From Streptomyces tuirus (GTDB lineage: Bacteria; Actinomycetota; Actinomycetes; Streptomycetales; Streptomycetaceae): a DNA stretch of 64,000 nt. A program made the position numbers and the translations under genes. The stretch lies in NCBI GenBank assembly GCA_018195615.1, contig JAGTPG010000002.1:3352501-3416500 (forward strand), in the 5' to 3' direction. The notes under the pieces are model-generated. The model was not told the DNA's origin. It worked only from the letters and a program-made list of their open reading frames with translations, and did not search any database. Position 1 is the first letter of the stretch; each line of letters begins with the position of its first letter. Shown here piece after piece: positions 47,663-55,972 of this stretch.

Positions 47663-49157
47663 GGCGAGTTCAACTGGTGGTTGCAACACCGGGCTGTTGT
47701 AGTGAGCGTAGCTGTTCCTCGAATACCTCGGTCGGTGTCCGCCAACCGAGGACTTTTCGGGGCCGGTTGTTGATCGTCAGGGCGACGGCTTCGAGGTCCT
47801 GGGACGACCACCGGGAGAGGTCGGTGCCCTTCGGGAAGTACTGACGCAGCAGCCCGTTGGTGTTCTCGTTCGTCGGTCGTTGCCAGGGCGAGTGCGGATC
47901 GGCGAAGAACACCTTCGTCCCGGTGTCGAGAGCGAACTGGGCATGGCCGGAGAGTTCCTTGCCGCGGTCCCAGGTGAGGGTCTTGCGCAGCTGCTCGGGC
48001 AGCCGGGTCATCGTCGTGGTGAGCGCCGCGTTCATCGCGATCGCGCCATAGCCCCGAGCGAGGTGCCGTTCTTCACCGGCGCAGTCTCGCCCCAGCCTTC
48101 GAGCCGAGGCAGGTGCACCAGGAGCGTGGAGCGGCTGCTGCGCTCGACCAGCGTGCCGATCGCGGAGCGGCCCGTCCCGATGATCAAATCACCTTCCCAG
48201 TGTCCGGGGACCGCACGATCCCTGGCCTCGGCGGGGCGTTCGCTGAGGACGACATTCGCGGTGATGTGCCCTTGCGGCTTGTTCTGCGACCGCGCACGGG
48301 GAGTGCGCAACGCCCGGCCGGTACGCAGACACGTGACCAGCTCCCGCTTGAGCGCGCCACGGCCCTCGATGAACAGCGCCTGGTAGATCGCTTCGTGGCT
48401 GATGCGCATGGACTCATCATCGGGGAAGTCGACCCGAAGCCGACGCGAGATCTGCTCCGGGCTCCATGCCGTCGCCCATCTTCTGTCCTGCCGGTGAGGC
48501 TTGTTCAGCCCCTTCCACGCGGGCGTCTTGGGCCCGGTGACGATCGTGCCGTCGGGACGACGGACACCGCCGGCGAGCCGTTCCTGTACGTATTCACGCA
48601 ACCTGTCGTTGCCTGCGAGCTTGGCTGCCTTCGGACGCTTCGCGGCCTGCTGCGCCTTCCACTGAGCGACCGTGGCCCGGTATTCCTGCTTCCCGCTGCG
48701 GGTGGCGGCGTTGCGGCGCAACTCGCGCGAGATCGTCCCCGGGTCACGTCCGATCGCGCGGGCGATCTCTCGCACGCCCTTGTCTCGGGCGCGCAGAATC
48801 GCGATCTCCTCGCGCTCCTCAAACGTCAGGTAGCGGCCGGTGGGCTCGGCCAGAGAGATCGGCGGCATGCCGCCAGCGTGACGGAACCACCGAGTACCGA
48901 CCGGCCACGACACTCCGACCGCCAGCGACGCCTCAGCCGTCGTGACACCCGTGGCGATCAGCCGCCAAAACTGCCGCTGCACCACCCGCGACGGATCAGG
49001 CCGGCCAGGCGAACGCATCGCCGGCCTCAGCGCCCGGTCAGCACGCCACTGCCGCCGAAGCCCCTCGGGCACATCGCCGGTCTTCCTGCTCCAGTCCTCC
49101 GTAGCGATCTTGAACACCTCCAAAATCAAGGTGTTGCGACGACCGATTGAATCCGCC
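47663..49157 (-). mobile_element. IS30-family insertion sequence nested inside IS3
   Basis: 1495 bp with imperfect inverted repeats of ~28 bp (left begins ggcgagttcaac, right end reads inward ggcggattcaat; both continue to GCAACACC). Flanked by ctg at 47660-47662 and 49158-49160, a 3-bp target duplication inside IS3 OrfB. One transposase gene fills it. Confidence 0.88.
47670..49018 (-). CDS. IS30-family transposase, one frameshift
   Basis: About 450 residues. N-terminal HTH region GRYLTFEEREEIAILRARDK and VREIARAIGRDPGTISREL; catalytic DDE-type core with HWEGDLIIGTGRSAIGTLVE (Asp), LTWDRGKELSGHAQF (Asp) and RPTNENTNGLLRQYFPKGTD (Glu). The start at 49018 (RSPGRPDPSR) is a choice; an earlier GTG exists. 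The frame breaks near 48045 in a G run (SLGGYGAIAMNAAL once repaired), either a real inactivation or an error. Confidence 0.82.
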
Positions 49158-49768
49158 CTGACTGCCCGCGTCCGAATGATGAACCAGGCCCGGACCAGCG
49201 GGAGTTCCGGCACGGTCCCGGCGCCACAGGGCCATGTCGAGGGCGTCGAGGACGAGCTTGGCCCGTTTGCTGGTGGCGGCGGACCAGCCCACGATCGCCC
49301 GGGAGAAGACGTCCACGACGAACGCGACGTAAACGATCCCGGACCAGGTGGCCACGTAGGTGAAGTCAGCCACCCACCGCTCGTTCGGACGGGACGCGGT
49401 GAAGTCGCGTTGGAGCAGGTCACCAGCCCGCTCCTGGCCGTCGTCCGGGATGGTGGTGCGGATCTTCTTCCCGCGTCGGGCGCCCTTGAGACCGAGATCG
49501 CGCATCAGCCGGGCGACGGTGCACCGGGCCGCCGGTATGCCTTCACGGTGCAGCTGCCGCCAGACCTTCCGTACCCCGTAAACGCTGAAGTTGTCCGAGT
49601 GGACGCGGCTGATCTGCGTCTTCAGCTCCGCGTCGCGGACCGACCGGGCGCTGGGGGCGCGGTTCTTCGCCGCGTAGTAGGTGCTCGTTGCGATCTTCAG
49701 TCCGTGACCGGCCAGGACACGGCAGATCGGCTCGACTCCGAACACCTGGCGGTGTGCGTCGATGAACG

Positions 49769-50095
49769 CTACGAGCGTTTCCACGGCCGGTCGAGCTCGG
49801 CCGCGAAGAAAGCCGACGCCGCTTTCAAGATCTCGTTGGCCCGCCGCAGCTCGGCGTTCTCGGCCCGCAGCCGCTTGATCTCCGAGGCATCCTCCGACGT
49901 GACGCCGGGCCGCTGGCCGGCGTCAACTTCGGCCTTGCGGACCCAGGTCCGCACCGTCTCAGCCGCACCAATGCCCAGCTTGGCTGCGACTGCCTTCATC
50001 GCGGCCCACTCGGTTGGGTAGTTGGGACGGATCTCCGCGACCATGCGCACCGCGCGCTCACGAAGCTCAGGCGGGTAGGGGGACGGACGTGCCAT
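49769..50095 (-). CDS. IS3-family OrfA (transposase HTH/leucine-zipper protein)
   Basis: A 108-residue protein: helix-turn-helix region (YPPELRERAVRMVAEIR, AETVRTWVRKAE) then a coiled coil (SEIKRLRAENAELRRANEIL). It ends FFAAELDRPWKRS and overlaps OrfB by 16 bp in another frame, the usual arrangement for -1 frameshift synthesis of OrfAB. It is intact. Confidence 0.88.
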   Translation of the reverse strand: MARPSPYPPELRERAVRMVAEIRPNYPTEWAAMKAVAAKLGIGAAETVRTWVRKAEVDAGQRPGVTSEDASEIKRLRAENAELRRANEILKAASAFFAAELDRPWKRS

Positions 50096-50366
50096 GACTC
50101 GATCCTCTCAGGGAATCGAGCCTCCATCAGACCCGGAGCGGTTCAGTACTGCCCCCGGGCCATGTCGGCTTCTACGTTGGTCAGCCAGGTGTCCGCCAAA
50201 CGCTTCTGCTTGTCCGGGAAGCTCTTCGACTTCTCTGTGCCGTCCGGGCCGATGTAGCGGGCGCGGTAGCGCATGCCAGTGCCGTGGCGGTCGGTCTTGA
50301 CCTTGCGAGTCTTGCCGTCCGCGCCCACCTCGGTCCGGTACCAACGGTCCTGGATGTGCCCGGCCA

Positions 50367-50564
50367 TCAGGCAGCCTCCCCAAGCTGGGAGTCCACCCAG
50401 GCCCGCACGTCATCCGGGTCGAAGCGGAGATGCCGGCCGACTCGGAAGCCGCGGGGACCGGTGCGCTTACGGCGCCACTGGTAGACGGTCTCGACGCTGG
50501 GCAGCTCGAACATCTCGACCAGGTCCTCAGGCGTCAGGAACCGGTTCGGCAGCTCTGAGGCCAT
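50367..50564 (-). CDS. xis: AICE excisionase
   Basis: A 65-residue MerR/Xis-type winged helix: RFLTPEDLVEMFELPSVETV, YQWRRKRTGPRGFRVGRHLR, then DDVRAWVDSQ. ATG 50564 is set by GAGGAG eight bases upstream. It lies between repSA and int and overlaps both neighbours closely, as in pSAM2. It would direct excision together with Int, which is disrupted here. Confidence 0.85.
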   Translation of the reverse strand: MASELPNRFLTPEDLVEMFELPSVETVYQWRRKRTGPRGFRVGRHLRFDPDDVRAWVDSQLGEAA

Positions 50565-50566
50565 GG

Positions 50567-51937
50567 TCACCACTCCTCTTCGACGAGTTGGTCGCGTAGG
50601 GCTTCGCGGGCGGTTTCGCGGTTGAGTTGGAGGTCGCGGGCGATGGTGGTGGCGAGGGCGGATTCGCCGGGGGTGTGGCCGTGCCCGGCGTACTGCCAGT
50701 CGGCCAGGACCAGGACGGTGTCCGGCTCGACGTCGTCCAGGCCGAGGGCGGCGTGTTCCTGGGCGGCGCGGTAGTCGGCGCGGGCCAGGCGCAGGGCGCC
50801 GAGGGTGGTGGAGTAGCGGCGGGACTTGGAGGAGAAGTGGCCCCGAAAGCCGAGCATGTGCGCCCAGGCCCAGAGGCGGCGGTCGGGGTAGAGGGGGTCG
50901 AGGAGCTTGCAGGCCTCGATGAGGCGGCGGGTGTGGTCCGGGACGCCGTGGCGGTCGAGCTCGGAGAGTTCACCGATGCGGCGATCCAGGGTGCCGGTCG
51001 TCTCGGCGGCCTTGGTGGCGTACTTGGCCACGTACGAGGCCACGGCCTGCTCGGTGATGTCGGAACCGTCAGAGAAGGCCTTCACCGGCCGGACGTCGAG
51101 CTGAGTGCCCCACCGGAAGGTACGGGCCGGTTGGTCGGCGGCGGCCGGGACGGAGACCGAGGTGTAGGAGTGCGCGGCAGCTGCACGGATTGAGTCGGCG
51201 AGGAGATCGACCGTGGCCCAGGCTGGCGGTGGGGTGTCGGGTCCGTTGGGGCCGTCGATGCGGATGACGGCGTGGAAGTGCACGGCGCCGCGTTTCTGGA
51301 ACTCGGCGACCTTGCCGTAGGAGAGGCGGGCGCACTCCTTCAGCTCCCGCTGGGTGATGCCGGCGCGGGCGGCGATCTCGCGGCGGAGCCGGTTGGTGAA
51401 GCGCTGCCAGAGCTGCCCGGCGTGGTTGTTGAACAGCACAGCGCCCGCGTAGTCGTAAGTGGCCGGGTCGAGGGCCGTGCCGAGGGCGGGATCGTCGGCG
51501 GCGTGGTGGGTGCCGCAGCGGCATGTGCCGTGGTCGGACCGGTTGTGCACGCGACCGAACGAGGGCGCGGTGAGGGTGGCGAAGACGCGGGGGTGGTCGC
51601 GGACGGTGGCGGGGATGTCGCGGCGGTCGTCTCCGGCCAGGCCCGCGCGTATGAGGTGGTAGGTGTCGCCCGCGTAGGTCCAGGCGCAGGACGGGCACCG
51701 GGAGGCGCGGCGGTTGCCGCAGGCGACGCGGAGGCGTCCGCCCGGCTCGTTCGCGGTGGAGTAGTGGTGCAGGGTCTCGCCGGTGGTCTTGTCCTTCTGG
51801 GTCGTCCAGCCGGTGAGGTGGATGGGGTCGGCGCAGCCGCCGGTGCGGCGGATCTGCTCGTGCCAACGGTCATAGTCAGGGGCCGAAGCCACCCTCAGCA
51901 GGTCGCCGAGGGTGGTCGGGTCGAGCCGATCAGACAC
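50567..51937 (-). CDS. repSA: RepSA-like replication initiator of an AICE
   Basis: About 456 residues. A zinc-like cluster (ACGNRRASRCPSCAW, CRCGTHH) precedes the HUH endonuclease signature RGAVHFHAVIRIDG and the tyrosine helix AVASYVAKYATKA. This is the rolling-circle initiator of pSAM2-type elements, which nicks the double-strand origin after excision. I chose GTG 51937 because GGGAGG is spaced for it; a GTG two codons earlier overlaps that site. The 5' end overlaps the upstream small gene. Confidence 0.88.
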   Translation of the reverse strand: MSDRLDPTTLGDLLRVASAPDYDRWHEQIRRTGGCADPIHLTGWTTQKDKTTGETLHHYSTANEPGGRLRVACGNRRASRCPSCAWTYAGDTYHLIRAGLAGDDRRDIPATVRDHPRVFATLTAPSFGRVHNRSDHGTCRCGTHHAADDPALGTALDPATYDYAGAVLFNNHAGQLWQRFTNRLRREIAARAGITQRELKECARLSYGKVAEFQKRGAVHFHAVIRIDGPNGPDTPPPAWATVDLLADSIRAAAAHSYTSVSVPAAADQPARTFRWGTQLDVRPVKAFSDGSDITEQAVASYVAKYATKAAETTGTLDRRIGELSELDRHGVPDHTRRLIEACKLLDPLYPDRRLWAWAHMLGFRGHFSSKSRRYSTTLGALRLARADYRAAQEHAALGLDDVEPDTVLVLADWQYAGHGHTPGESALATTIARDLQLNRETAREALRDQLVEEEW

Positions 51938-52118
51938 GCGCACCCTCCCGGACGCGGCGGGCCGGAGCGGTGCCCTGGCCGTTGCAGGCCCGGCAGTCGA
52001 TGGTGAGCGTGGGCAGGTGGCCGTGCCGGTCGCGGCTGCCGGTGGTGATGGCGACCGTGGCGAAGCCGTCGCAGTTCGGACAGATGCGGGGCGTCGGCGT
52101 GGTGGTGGGGTGCGGCAT
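51930..52118 (-). CDS. Small zinc-ribbon AICE protein
   Basis: A 62-residue protein with two CxxC pairs, RICPNCDGFATV and IDCRACNGQGTAPAR, like half of a DnaJ zinc finger. ATG 52118 follows GGAAGGAA. Such short proteins are regularly found before repSA in actinomycete integrative elements. Function unknown. Confidence 0.7.
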   Translation of the reverse strand: MPHPTTTPTPRICPNCDGFATVAITTGSRDRHGHLPTLTIDCRACNGQGTAPARRVREGARV

Positions 52119-52207
52119 GCTGGGGGTTCCTTCCGGTTCGTTGGATCGGACAGGGACGGCGCCCGGGCGGCGGATGCTTGGCGGTATCGGAGCCGCCCGG
52201 GGGCCGG

Positions 52208-52531
52208 TCAGCGTCGCTTCGTCTCCGAGGCGATGAGCGAGCGCAGGACGACGGCGCAGACGGCGACCGAGGCGCCGGTGATGGCGACCGCCAGGAGCAT
52301 GGAGACCAGGACAGCGCCGACGACCAGGACCACGCCGGTGCCGCCGCCGACGAGGGCGAGGGCCGTGCCGGGGGTGAGCTGCACCGTCGGCCGGGACGGC
52401 ACGGGAGCCGGGGTCACGGGAGCGGGCGGCGGGGTCTGGGCGGCCGGGACGATGGTGGTCGGCTCGATCACGGCGGGCTGCGTGACCTGGCCGGTCGGCG
52501 TGGGCATGGTCGGGATCTTCGGACGAAACAT
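52208..52531 (-). CDS. SpdD-like spread protein
   Basis: A 107-residue protein with a Pro/Thr-rich N-terminus (TPTGQVTQPAVIEPTTIVP) and two closely spaced hydrophobic spans (GTALALVGGGTGVVLVVGAV, VSMLLAVAITGASVAVCAVV). This matches SpdD proteins, which help intramycelial spread of conjugative elements. Confidence 0.75.
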   Translation of the reverse strand: MFRPKIPTMPTPTGQVTQPAVIEPTTIVPAAQTPPPAPVTPAPVPSRPTVQLTPGTALALVGGGTGVVLVVGAVLVSMLLAVAITGASVAVCAVVLRSLIASETKRR

Positions 52532-52555
52532 CGGCGGTTCTCCTTCCTGCGTGGG

Positions 52556-52711
52556 CTACTTGATGAAGGTGTCGATGGCGGGGGCCAGGACGCTGTCGGC
52601 GAGGAGGAAGCCGCCGAGCAGCAGGACGGCGATGAGCCAGGCGGGCGGGCGGATGAGCTTGACGCCGAGGTAGCCGACGACGAGCAGGGCGAGCCAGAGC
52701 GGTACTTCCAT
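52556..52711 (-). CDS. 51-residue double-span membrane protein
   Basis: A short frame from ATG 52711: VPLWLALLVVGYLGVKLI, then PPAWLIAVLLLGGFLLADS and VLAPAIDTFIK. It lies in the run of spread genes between SpdD and the transfer protein, with matching codon use, and is probably a further spread protein. Confidence 0.65.
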   Translation of the reverse strand: MEVPLWLALLVVGYLGVKLIRPPAWLIAVLLLGGFLLADSVLAPAIDTFIK

Positions 52712-52726
52712 GGCGGAGGGCCTCCC

Positions 52727-52918
52727 TCAGCGGACCTTGCAGCGGTGGGTGCGGGCGGCGAGCTGGGCGGCGGACTGGCTTCCGTAGTCGGAGGACCAGC
52801 CGCAGCGGTCGGCGGTGCACACGGCGGCGTACTTGGTGCGGCCGTTGCGGTCGCGGTGGGTGCCGATCTGCACCGGGCCGATCCGCATCACGGAGTGGAA
52901 GTGGTCACGAGCGGGCAT
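52727..52918 (-). CDS. Mobile element transfer protein (AICE conserved)
   Basis: A 63-residue protein: RIGPVQIGTHRDRNGRTKYA, AVCTADRCGWSSDYGSQSAA, QLAARTHRCKVR. This very conserved short family is present in most pSAM2-like elements next to the spd genes. Two Cys and two His suggest metal binding. Function in spread is inferred from context. Confidence 0.8.
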   Translation of the reverse strand: MPARDHFHSVMRIGPVQIGTHRDRNGRTKYAAVCTADRCGWSSDYGSQSAAQLAARTHRCKVR

Positions 52919-52919
52919 G

Positions 52920-53114
52920 TCAGTCGGTCTCCTCTCGGGTCAGGGCCGGGTCGGGGAAGGCGGCGCGGATACCGGCCGCGATGGCCGGGTCGGCGGTGCG
53001 GCGGGCGGCCTCCTCGGCGAGCAGGTGCGCGAGGAGAGGCCGGTTCGCGGCGGCCATCTCGCGGGCGGCATCGAGGTGGTCGGCGGCGGTCAGGTCGGCC
53101 GGGTCACTGGTCAT
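52920..53114 (-). CDS. Small helical AICE protein
   Basis: A 64-residue, Ala-rich acidic protein (TAADHLDAAREMAAANRPLL, AHLLAEEAARRTADPAIAAG). It starts at ATG 53114 and abuts the transfer protein gene. Frequently seen in AICEs; function unknown. Confidence 0.65.
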   Translation of the reverse strand: MTSDPADLTAADHLDAAREMAAANRPLLAHLLAEEAARRTADPAIAAGIRAAFPDPALTREETD

Positions 53115-53133
53115 GGCGTGTCTCCCGTCGGTG

Positions 53134-53835
53134 TCAGGCGAGTTGGGCGGCGATGGCGTCGGCCAGCTGGGGCGGGACGCCGAGGCGGGCGCGCAGGGTG
53201 TCGGTGTCGATCGGGGAGCCAGTGCGGGTGTGGTGGTCGTCGGCGACCTTGCGGGCGTGGTCGACCAGCGCGGCCGGGACCGGCACAGCCGGAGCAGCGG
53301 CGGCCGGGGCAGGCTCAGCCGGGGCGGGCTCACTAGCCGGGAGAGCCGGGGTGTGGTCGACCGCTGGAAGCGGCACGGACTCAGGCTCGGGGGCGGGACC
53401 GGTCTCGGTGACCGGTTCAGGCCCCGGCTCGGTGCCCGGGGCTGCGGGTGCCGGCGGTTCCGGCACCGGGTCGGTGGCGGAATGAGCGAGGAGGGTGCCG
53501 CCCATGAAGGCCAGGGCGGGCCAGGCGGCTACGAGGATGCGCAGCCAGGCCGGGACGTCGGTCAGGTCGAGGAGTCCGGCGGTGGCGACGTTGGCGCCGA
53601 GGGAGGCGACCAGGGCGATCACGAACCAGCACCAGGCCAGCCGGGACGGGCCATCCGAGCGCAGCCGCCGCCAGGCAGCGACCAGGAGCAGGTCGACGCT
53701 GATCGGGTAGGCCCAGGCCTTCCAGCCGTCCTGTCCGGCAGCGGCGGCGAGGTCGTGCAGGTGGGCGAAGGACAGCGCCCCGGCGATGACGGCCTGGACC
53801 AGGACGGCATCTATGCGGAGAGCGGGGCGAGTCAT
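53134..53835 (-). CDS. DUF2637 membrane protein (SpdB-like)
   Basis: About 233 residues with four spans (AVLVQAVIAGALSFAHLHDL; AWAYPISVDLLLVAAWRRL; LAWCWFVIALVASLGANVA; ILVAAWPALAFMGGTLLAHS). A Pro/Glu-rich region and a C-terminal small helical domain (TLRARLGVPPQLADAIAAQL) follow. This is the DUF2637 layout found beside tra genes in actinomycete elements. ATG 53835 follows AAGGAG. Confidence 0.82.
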   Translation of the reverse strand: MTRPALRIDAVLVQAVIAGALSFAHLHDLAAAAGQDGWKAWAYPISVDLLLVAAWRRLRSDGPSRLAWCWFVIALVASLGANVATAGLLDLTDVPAWLRILVAAWPALAFMGGTLLAHSATDPVPEPPAPAAPGTEPGPEPVTETGPAPEPESVPLPAVDHTPALPASEPAPAEPAPAAAAPAVPVPAALVDHARKVADDHHTRTGSPIDTDTLRARLGVPPQLADAIAAQLA

Positions 53836-53917
53836 CACGGCTCCTTCCTGTGATGTGGCATGGCGGGGGTAGGGACCTGGCGCGAAGCGGTCGCGCCGAC
53901 CGGTGAAGCGGGGAAGG

Positions 53918-55273
53918 TCAGGCGGTGGCGGGGGCTGTCTTGGACAGCGGCACCCGGGCCGAGGGCAGCGCGGCGACCGCGGGCCGGTAGGCGGCCAGGG
54001 CGGGCAAGTCGGGGGTGCGGTCGGCGTACTTGTTGCAGGTGTTCACGGCCTGGCGCAGCGAGGTGTGCGGGGCGCGGATGCGGTGCCAACCACCGGTGGA
54101 GTCACCGGCGATCGCGATCCCGCGTGTCTCGGCGGGGATCTGGATCGCGGCCAGGACGGCGTCCGGGGAGATGTCCCCGAAGGCCATATTGGCGCTCGTT
54201 TCATCGTTGACGCGATGGGCGGTGCGGCCGGTGAGCTGGGCGCGGAGCATGGTGATGCCCTTGCCGAGCTCGGAGCCGAAGCGCTGCCCGCAGATCTCCA
54301 GGTAGATCCCGGCCGCGCGGCCGAGCTGGGCGAGCCGCACGAGTGCGGTGATGATCCGGTCGCGGCGCTTCTCCTCGTCCTTGCTGGCGAAGAGGGCGAG
54401 TTCGGCGACCTCGTCGATCAGGACCACGACCGGGACGGGGCGGATGTCGTCGGGCAGGTCCCAGATGTCGGCGGCGATCTCCGCGTCCGGCACCGCGACA
54501 CTGATGCGCTGCTCGGCCCGGATCAGTTGGTAGACCTCCTCCATGTGGGACACCAAGGCTTCGAGCAGTTCCAGGGCGGTGTCCGGGTCGTCGGCCAGGG
54601 CGGAGAAGCGGCGGGCCAGCGGGAACAGCTCGACGCCTTGCTTGCAGTCGATGCCGACCAGGGCGACGTCCATCGGGGCGAGCCCGGCGACCAGGTTGCG
54701 CTGGTAGACGGACTTGCCGGACTCCGTGGCGCCGAGGGTCAGGCCGTGGGGGACGGCGCGGTAGTCGCGGTAGTGCACCGAGCCGTCTTCCCGCAGCGCG
54801 ACCGGAACCCGCATCGGACGCGTGTCGGTCTTCGCGGGCATCTGGACCTGCTTGAGCACGTCGTAGCCGGTCATCCGCACCTCAACCACACCCGAACGGA
54901 CCTCGCGGGAGGTCACGCCGTACATCCCGAAGGAGTGGCGCAGGCGGTCCGTGGAGGCCGCCACGTCGAAGGCGTCCTGGCCGGGGCGGAGCTTGAGCCG
55001 GAGGACCAGACCGGTCCGGGTAGGCCGCAGCCGCAGGATGCGCGGCGGGCGGGACTCCGGCACCGGACGGTTGGCCACCCGGGCCAGGGCCAGTCGCCAG
55101 CGCGAGGGCGGGACCGTCAGGCCGCAGGCGTCCATGACCGAGGCGTAGCGGACCAGGACCCGCACCGTGGCGAGGACGACCCCGAAGGTCAGCCAGTACC
55201 AGACGGGGCGCCGCCACCGCAGAAAACCCGCAGCGGCGACGACCACAACCACAGCGACCATGAACCAGGTCAT
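53918..55273 (-). CDS. traSA: TraSA-type FtsK/SpoIIIE DNA translocase for conjugation
   Basis: A 451-residue protein with two N-terminal spans (VAVVVVVAAAGFLRW; YWLTFGVVLATVRVLV), Walker A LGATESGKSVYQRN, Walker B VPVVVLIDEVAEL, and FtsK-family blocks ISLEICGQRF-like and LTGRTAHRVNDETSANMAFG. It pumps double-stranded DNA between hyphae, the single major transfer protein of these elements. It lies directly downstream of the SCO3933-type gene (2-bp gap). Confidence 0.9.
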   Translation of the reverse strand: MTWFMVAVVVVVAAAGFLRWRRPVWYWLTFGVVLATVRVLVRYASVMDACGLTVPPSRWRLALARVANRPVPESRPPRILRLRPTRTGLVLRLKLRPGQDAFDVAASTDRLRHSFGMYGVTSREVRSGVVEVRMTGYDVLKQVQMPAKTDTRPMRVPVALREDGSVHYRDYRAVPHGLTLGATESGKSVYQRNLVAGLAPMDVALVGIDCKQGVELFPLARRFSALADDPDTALELLEALVSHMEEVYQLIRAEQRISVAVPDAEIAADIWDLPDDIRPVPVVVLIDEVAELALFASKDEEKRRDRIITALVRLAQLGRAAGIYLEICGQRFGSELGKGITMLRAQLTGRTAHRVNDETSANMAFGDISPDAVLAAIQIPAETRGIAIAGDSTGGWHRIRAPHTSLRQAVNTCNKYADRTPDLPALAAYRPAVAALPSARVPLSKTAPATA

Positions 55274-55275
55274 GA

Positions 55276-55629
55276 TCAGGCCACCTCAGACGCCGAACCG
55301 GTAGCGGCCAGCGAGGTCACGGCGACCGCGCGGAAGGCGATGCCGTGCCGCTTCTGGCCGTTGAACTCGTTCTCCCACGGCCGGGCGATCAGCCCCGTCA
55401 GGGCGACCGGGGTGCCCATGGCCAGGTCGCTGGAAATACCGGGCTCCGGGACGGTGATGGACAGGATCTCGACTTCGTCGTTGGCCGCGAACATCACGTC
55501 CACGGTCATCAGCTTGACGCCGTCGGCGTCGGTCGCGATCTCGCCGGTACGACGGTCACGGACCTTGGGCTGAGCGGGCTTGGCGACCATCACGGTCGCG
55601 CCGGACGTGTCTACGGGAATCTGACGCAT
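55276..55629 (-). CDS. SCO3933-family regulatory protein
   Basis: A 117-residue protein: RQIPVDTSGATVMVAKPAQP, KVRDRRTGEIATDADGVKL, VTGLIARPWE-like GTPVALTGLIARPWENEF. It resembles the SCO3933 family, small proteins encoded before tra genes in Streptomyces elements. ATG 55629 with AAGGGAG upstream. Possibly a DNA-binding transfer regulator. Confidence 0.72.
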   Translation of the reverse strand: MRQIPVDTSGATVMVAKPAQPKVRDRRTGEIATDADGVKLMTVDVMFAANDEVEILSITVPEPGISSDLAMGTPVALTGLIARPWENEFNGQKRHGIAFRAVAVTSLAATGSASEVA

Positions 55630-55743
55630 GATGGAACTCCCTTGAGAGGGGCGGGAGCGGCGTACTTGCTTGGCGGTGGGTCGCCGCTCCTGTGAACGTG
55701 GATGGAATGCCGCAGCAAAGCTGCTGAACGCCTCGTGCCACCA

Positions 55744-55785
55744 TCTGGTGCGCACCAGAAGGTTGCATCTGGTGCGCACCAGATG
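55744..55785. promoter_or_regulatory. Two copies of a perfect palindromic operator
   Basis: tctggtgcgcaccaga occurs at 55744-55759 and again, extended to the 20-bp palindrome catctggtgcgcaccagatg, at 55766-55785. They lie between the tra operon (minus) and the XRE-TPR gene (plus), centres 24 bp apart. A dimeric regulator of the element should bind here. Confidence 0.75.
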
Positions 55786-55873
55786 TCAAGCGCTGTCGCG
55801 GGGCCGGACACCTCAACTCGTCTGACTGCGACGCTTCCAGGAAAGCGCGCCAGACAACGTCCCGGTAGACAAC

Positions 55874-55902
55874 AGGGGTTAACACGAGGCTGGTTAACCC
55901 CT
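55874..55902. promoter_or_regulatory. Inverted repeat with 9-base spacer near the regulator start
   Basis: aggggttaac (55874-55883) and gttaacccct (55893-55902) are perfect arms. It is a hairpin or operator 70 bp upstream of the XRE-TPR gene. It may be a second regulator site or origin-related. Confidence 0.55.
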
Positions 55903-55972
55903 CCCGACCTGCGTCGATGTGCGGCATCCTGCTGGTACGGCTCAACAACCCCAGGAGGAACGGCAGTAGCGC

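Larger units (their letters stand above)
47354..49784 (-). pseudogene. IS3-family OrfB transposase, interrupted by IS30
   Basis: The N-terminal two thirds (49784-49158) include ADFTYVATWSGIVYVAFVVD (first catalytic Asp) and LVHHSDAGSQ (second Asp). The C-terminal third (47662-47354) continues YTSFAFTAHLLDAG and holds the catalytic Glu in DNALMESQIGLYKTEL. The IS30 insertion falls between GSQ and YTS with a 3-bp duplication (CAG on the coding strand). The DDE set is complete but split, so the transposase is inactive. Confidence 0.88.
47327..50145 (-). mobile_element. IS3-family insertion sequence (about 1.32 kb without its own insertion)
   Basis: Terminal inverted repeats start TGAACCGCTCCGGG and share TGGAGGCTC further in (left 47327, right end 50145, TG...CA ends). 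The target GTAC is duplicated (47323-47326 and 50146-50149), and the flanks rejoin to an intact integrase frame. It carries OrfA (49769-50095) and OrfB, the latter split by an IS30-family element at 47663-49157. Subtracting that insert leaves ~1321 bp, a normal IS3 length. Confidence 0.9.
46264..50367 (-). pseudogene. int: AICE tyrosine integrase, split by an IS3-family element
   Basis: Two exons-like pieces of one gene. The 5' piece (50367-50146) encodes AGHIQDRWYRTEV ... TWLTNVEADMARGQY. The 3' piece (47326-46264) continues IDPRAARTTFREYTDRW and contains all four classic tyrosine-recombinase blocks: GAGCGLRQGE (Arg), HALRHFYASVLLDAG (His-x-x-Arg), LGHSDPGFTLRVYTHLM (His and the nucleophile Tyr), ending DGPETAQAA. 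Removing the insertion and one GTAC copy restores an uninterrupted frame of about 430 residues. The insertion (47327-50145) truncates the protein after residue ~75, before the catalytic domain. The ATG overlaps the xis stop. The element should no longer excise by its own integrase. Confidence 0.88.
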
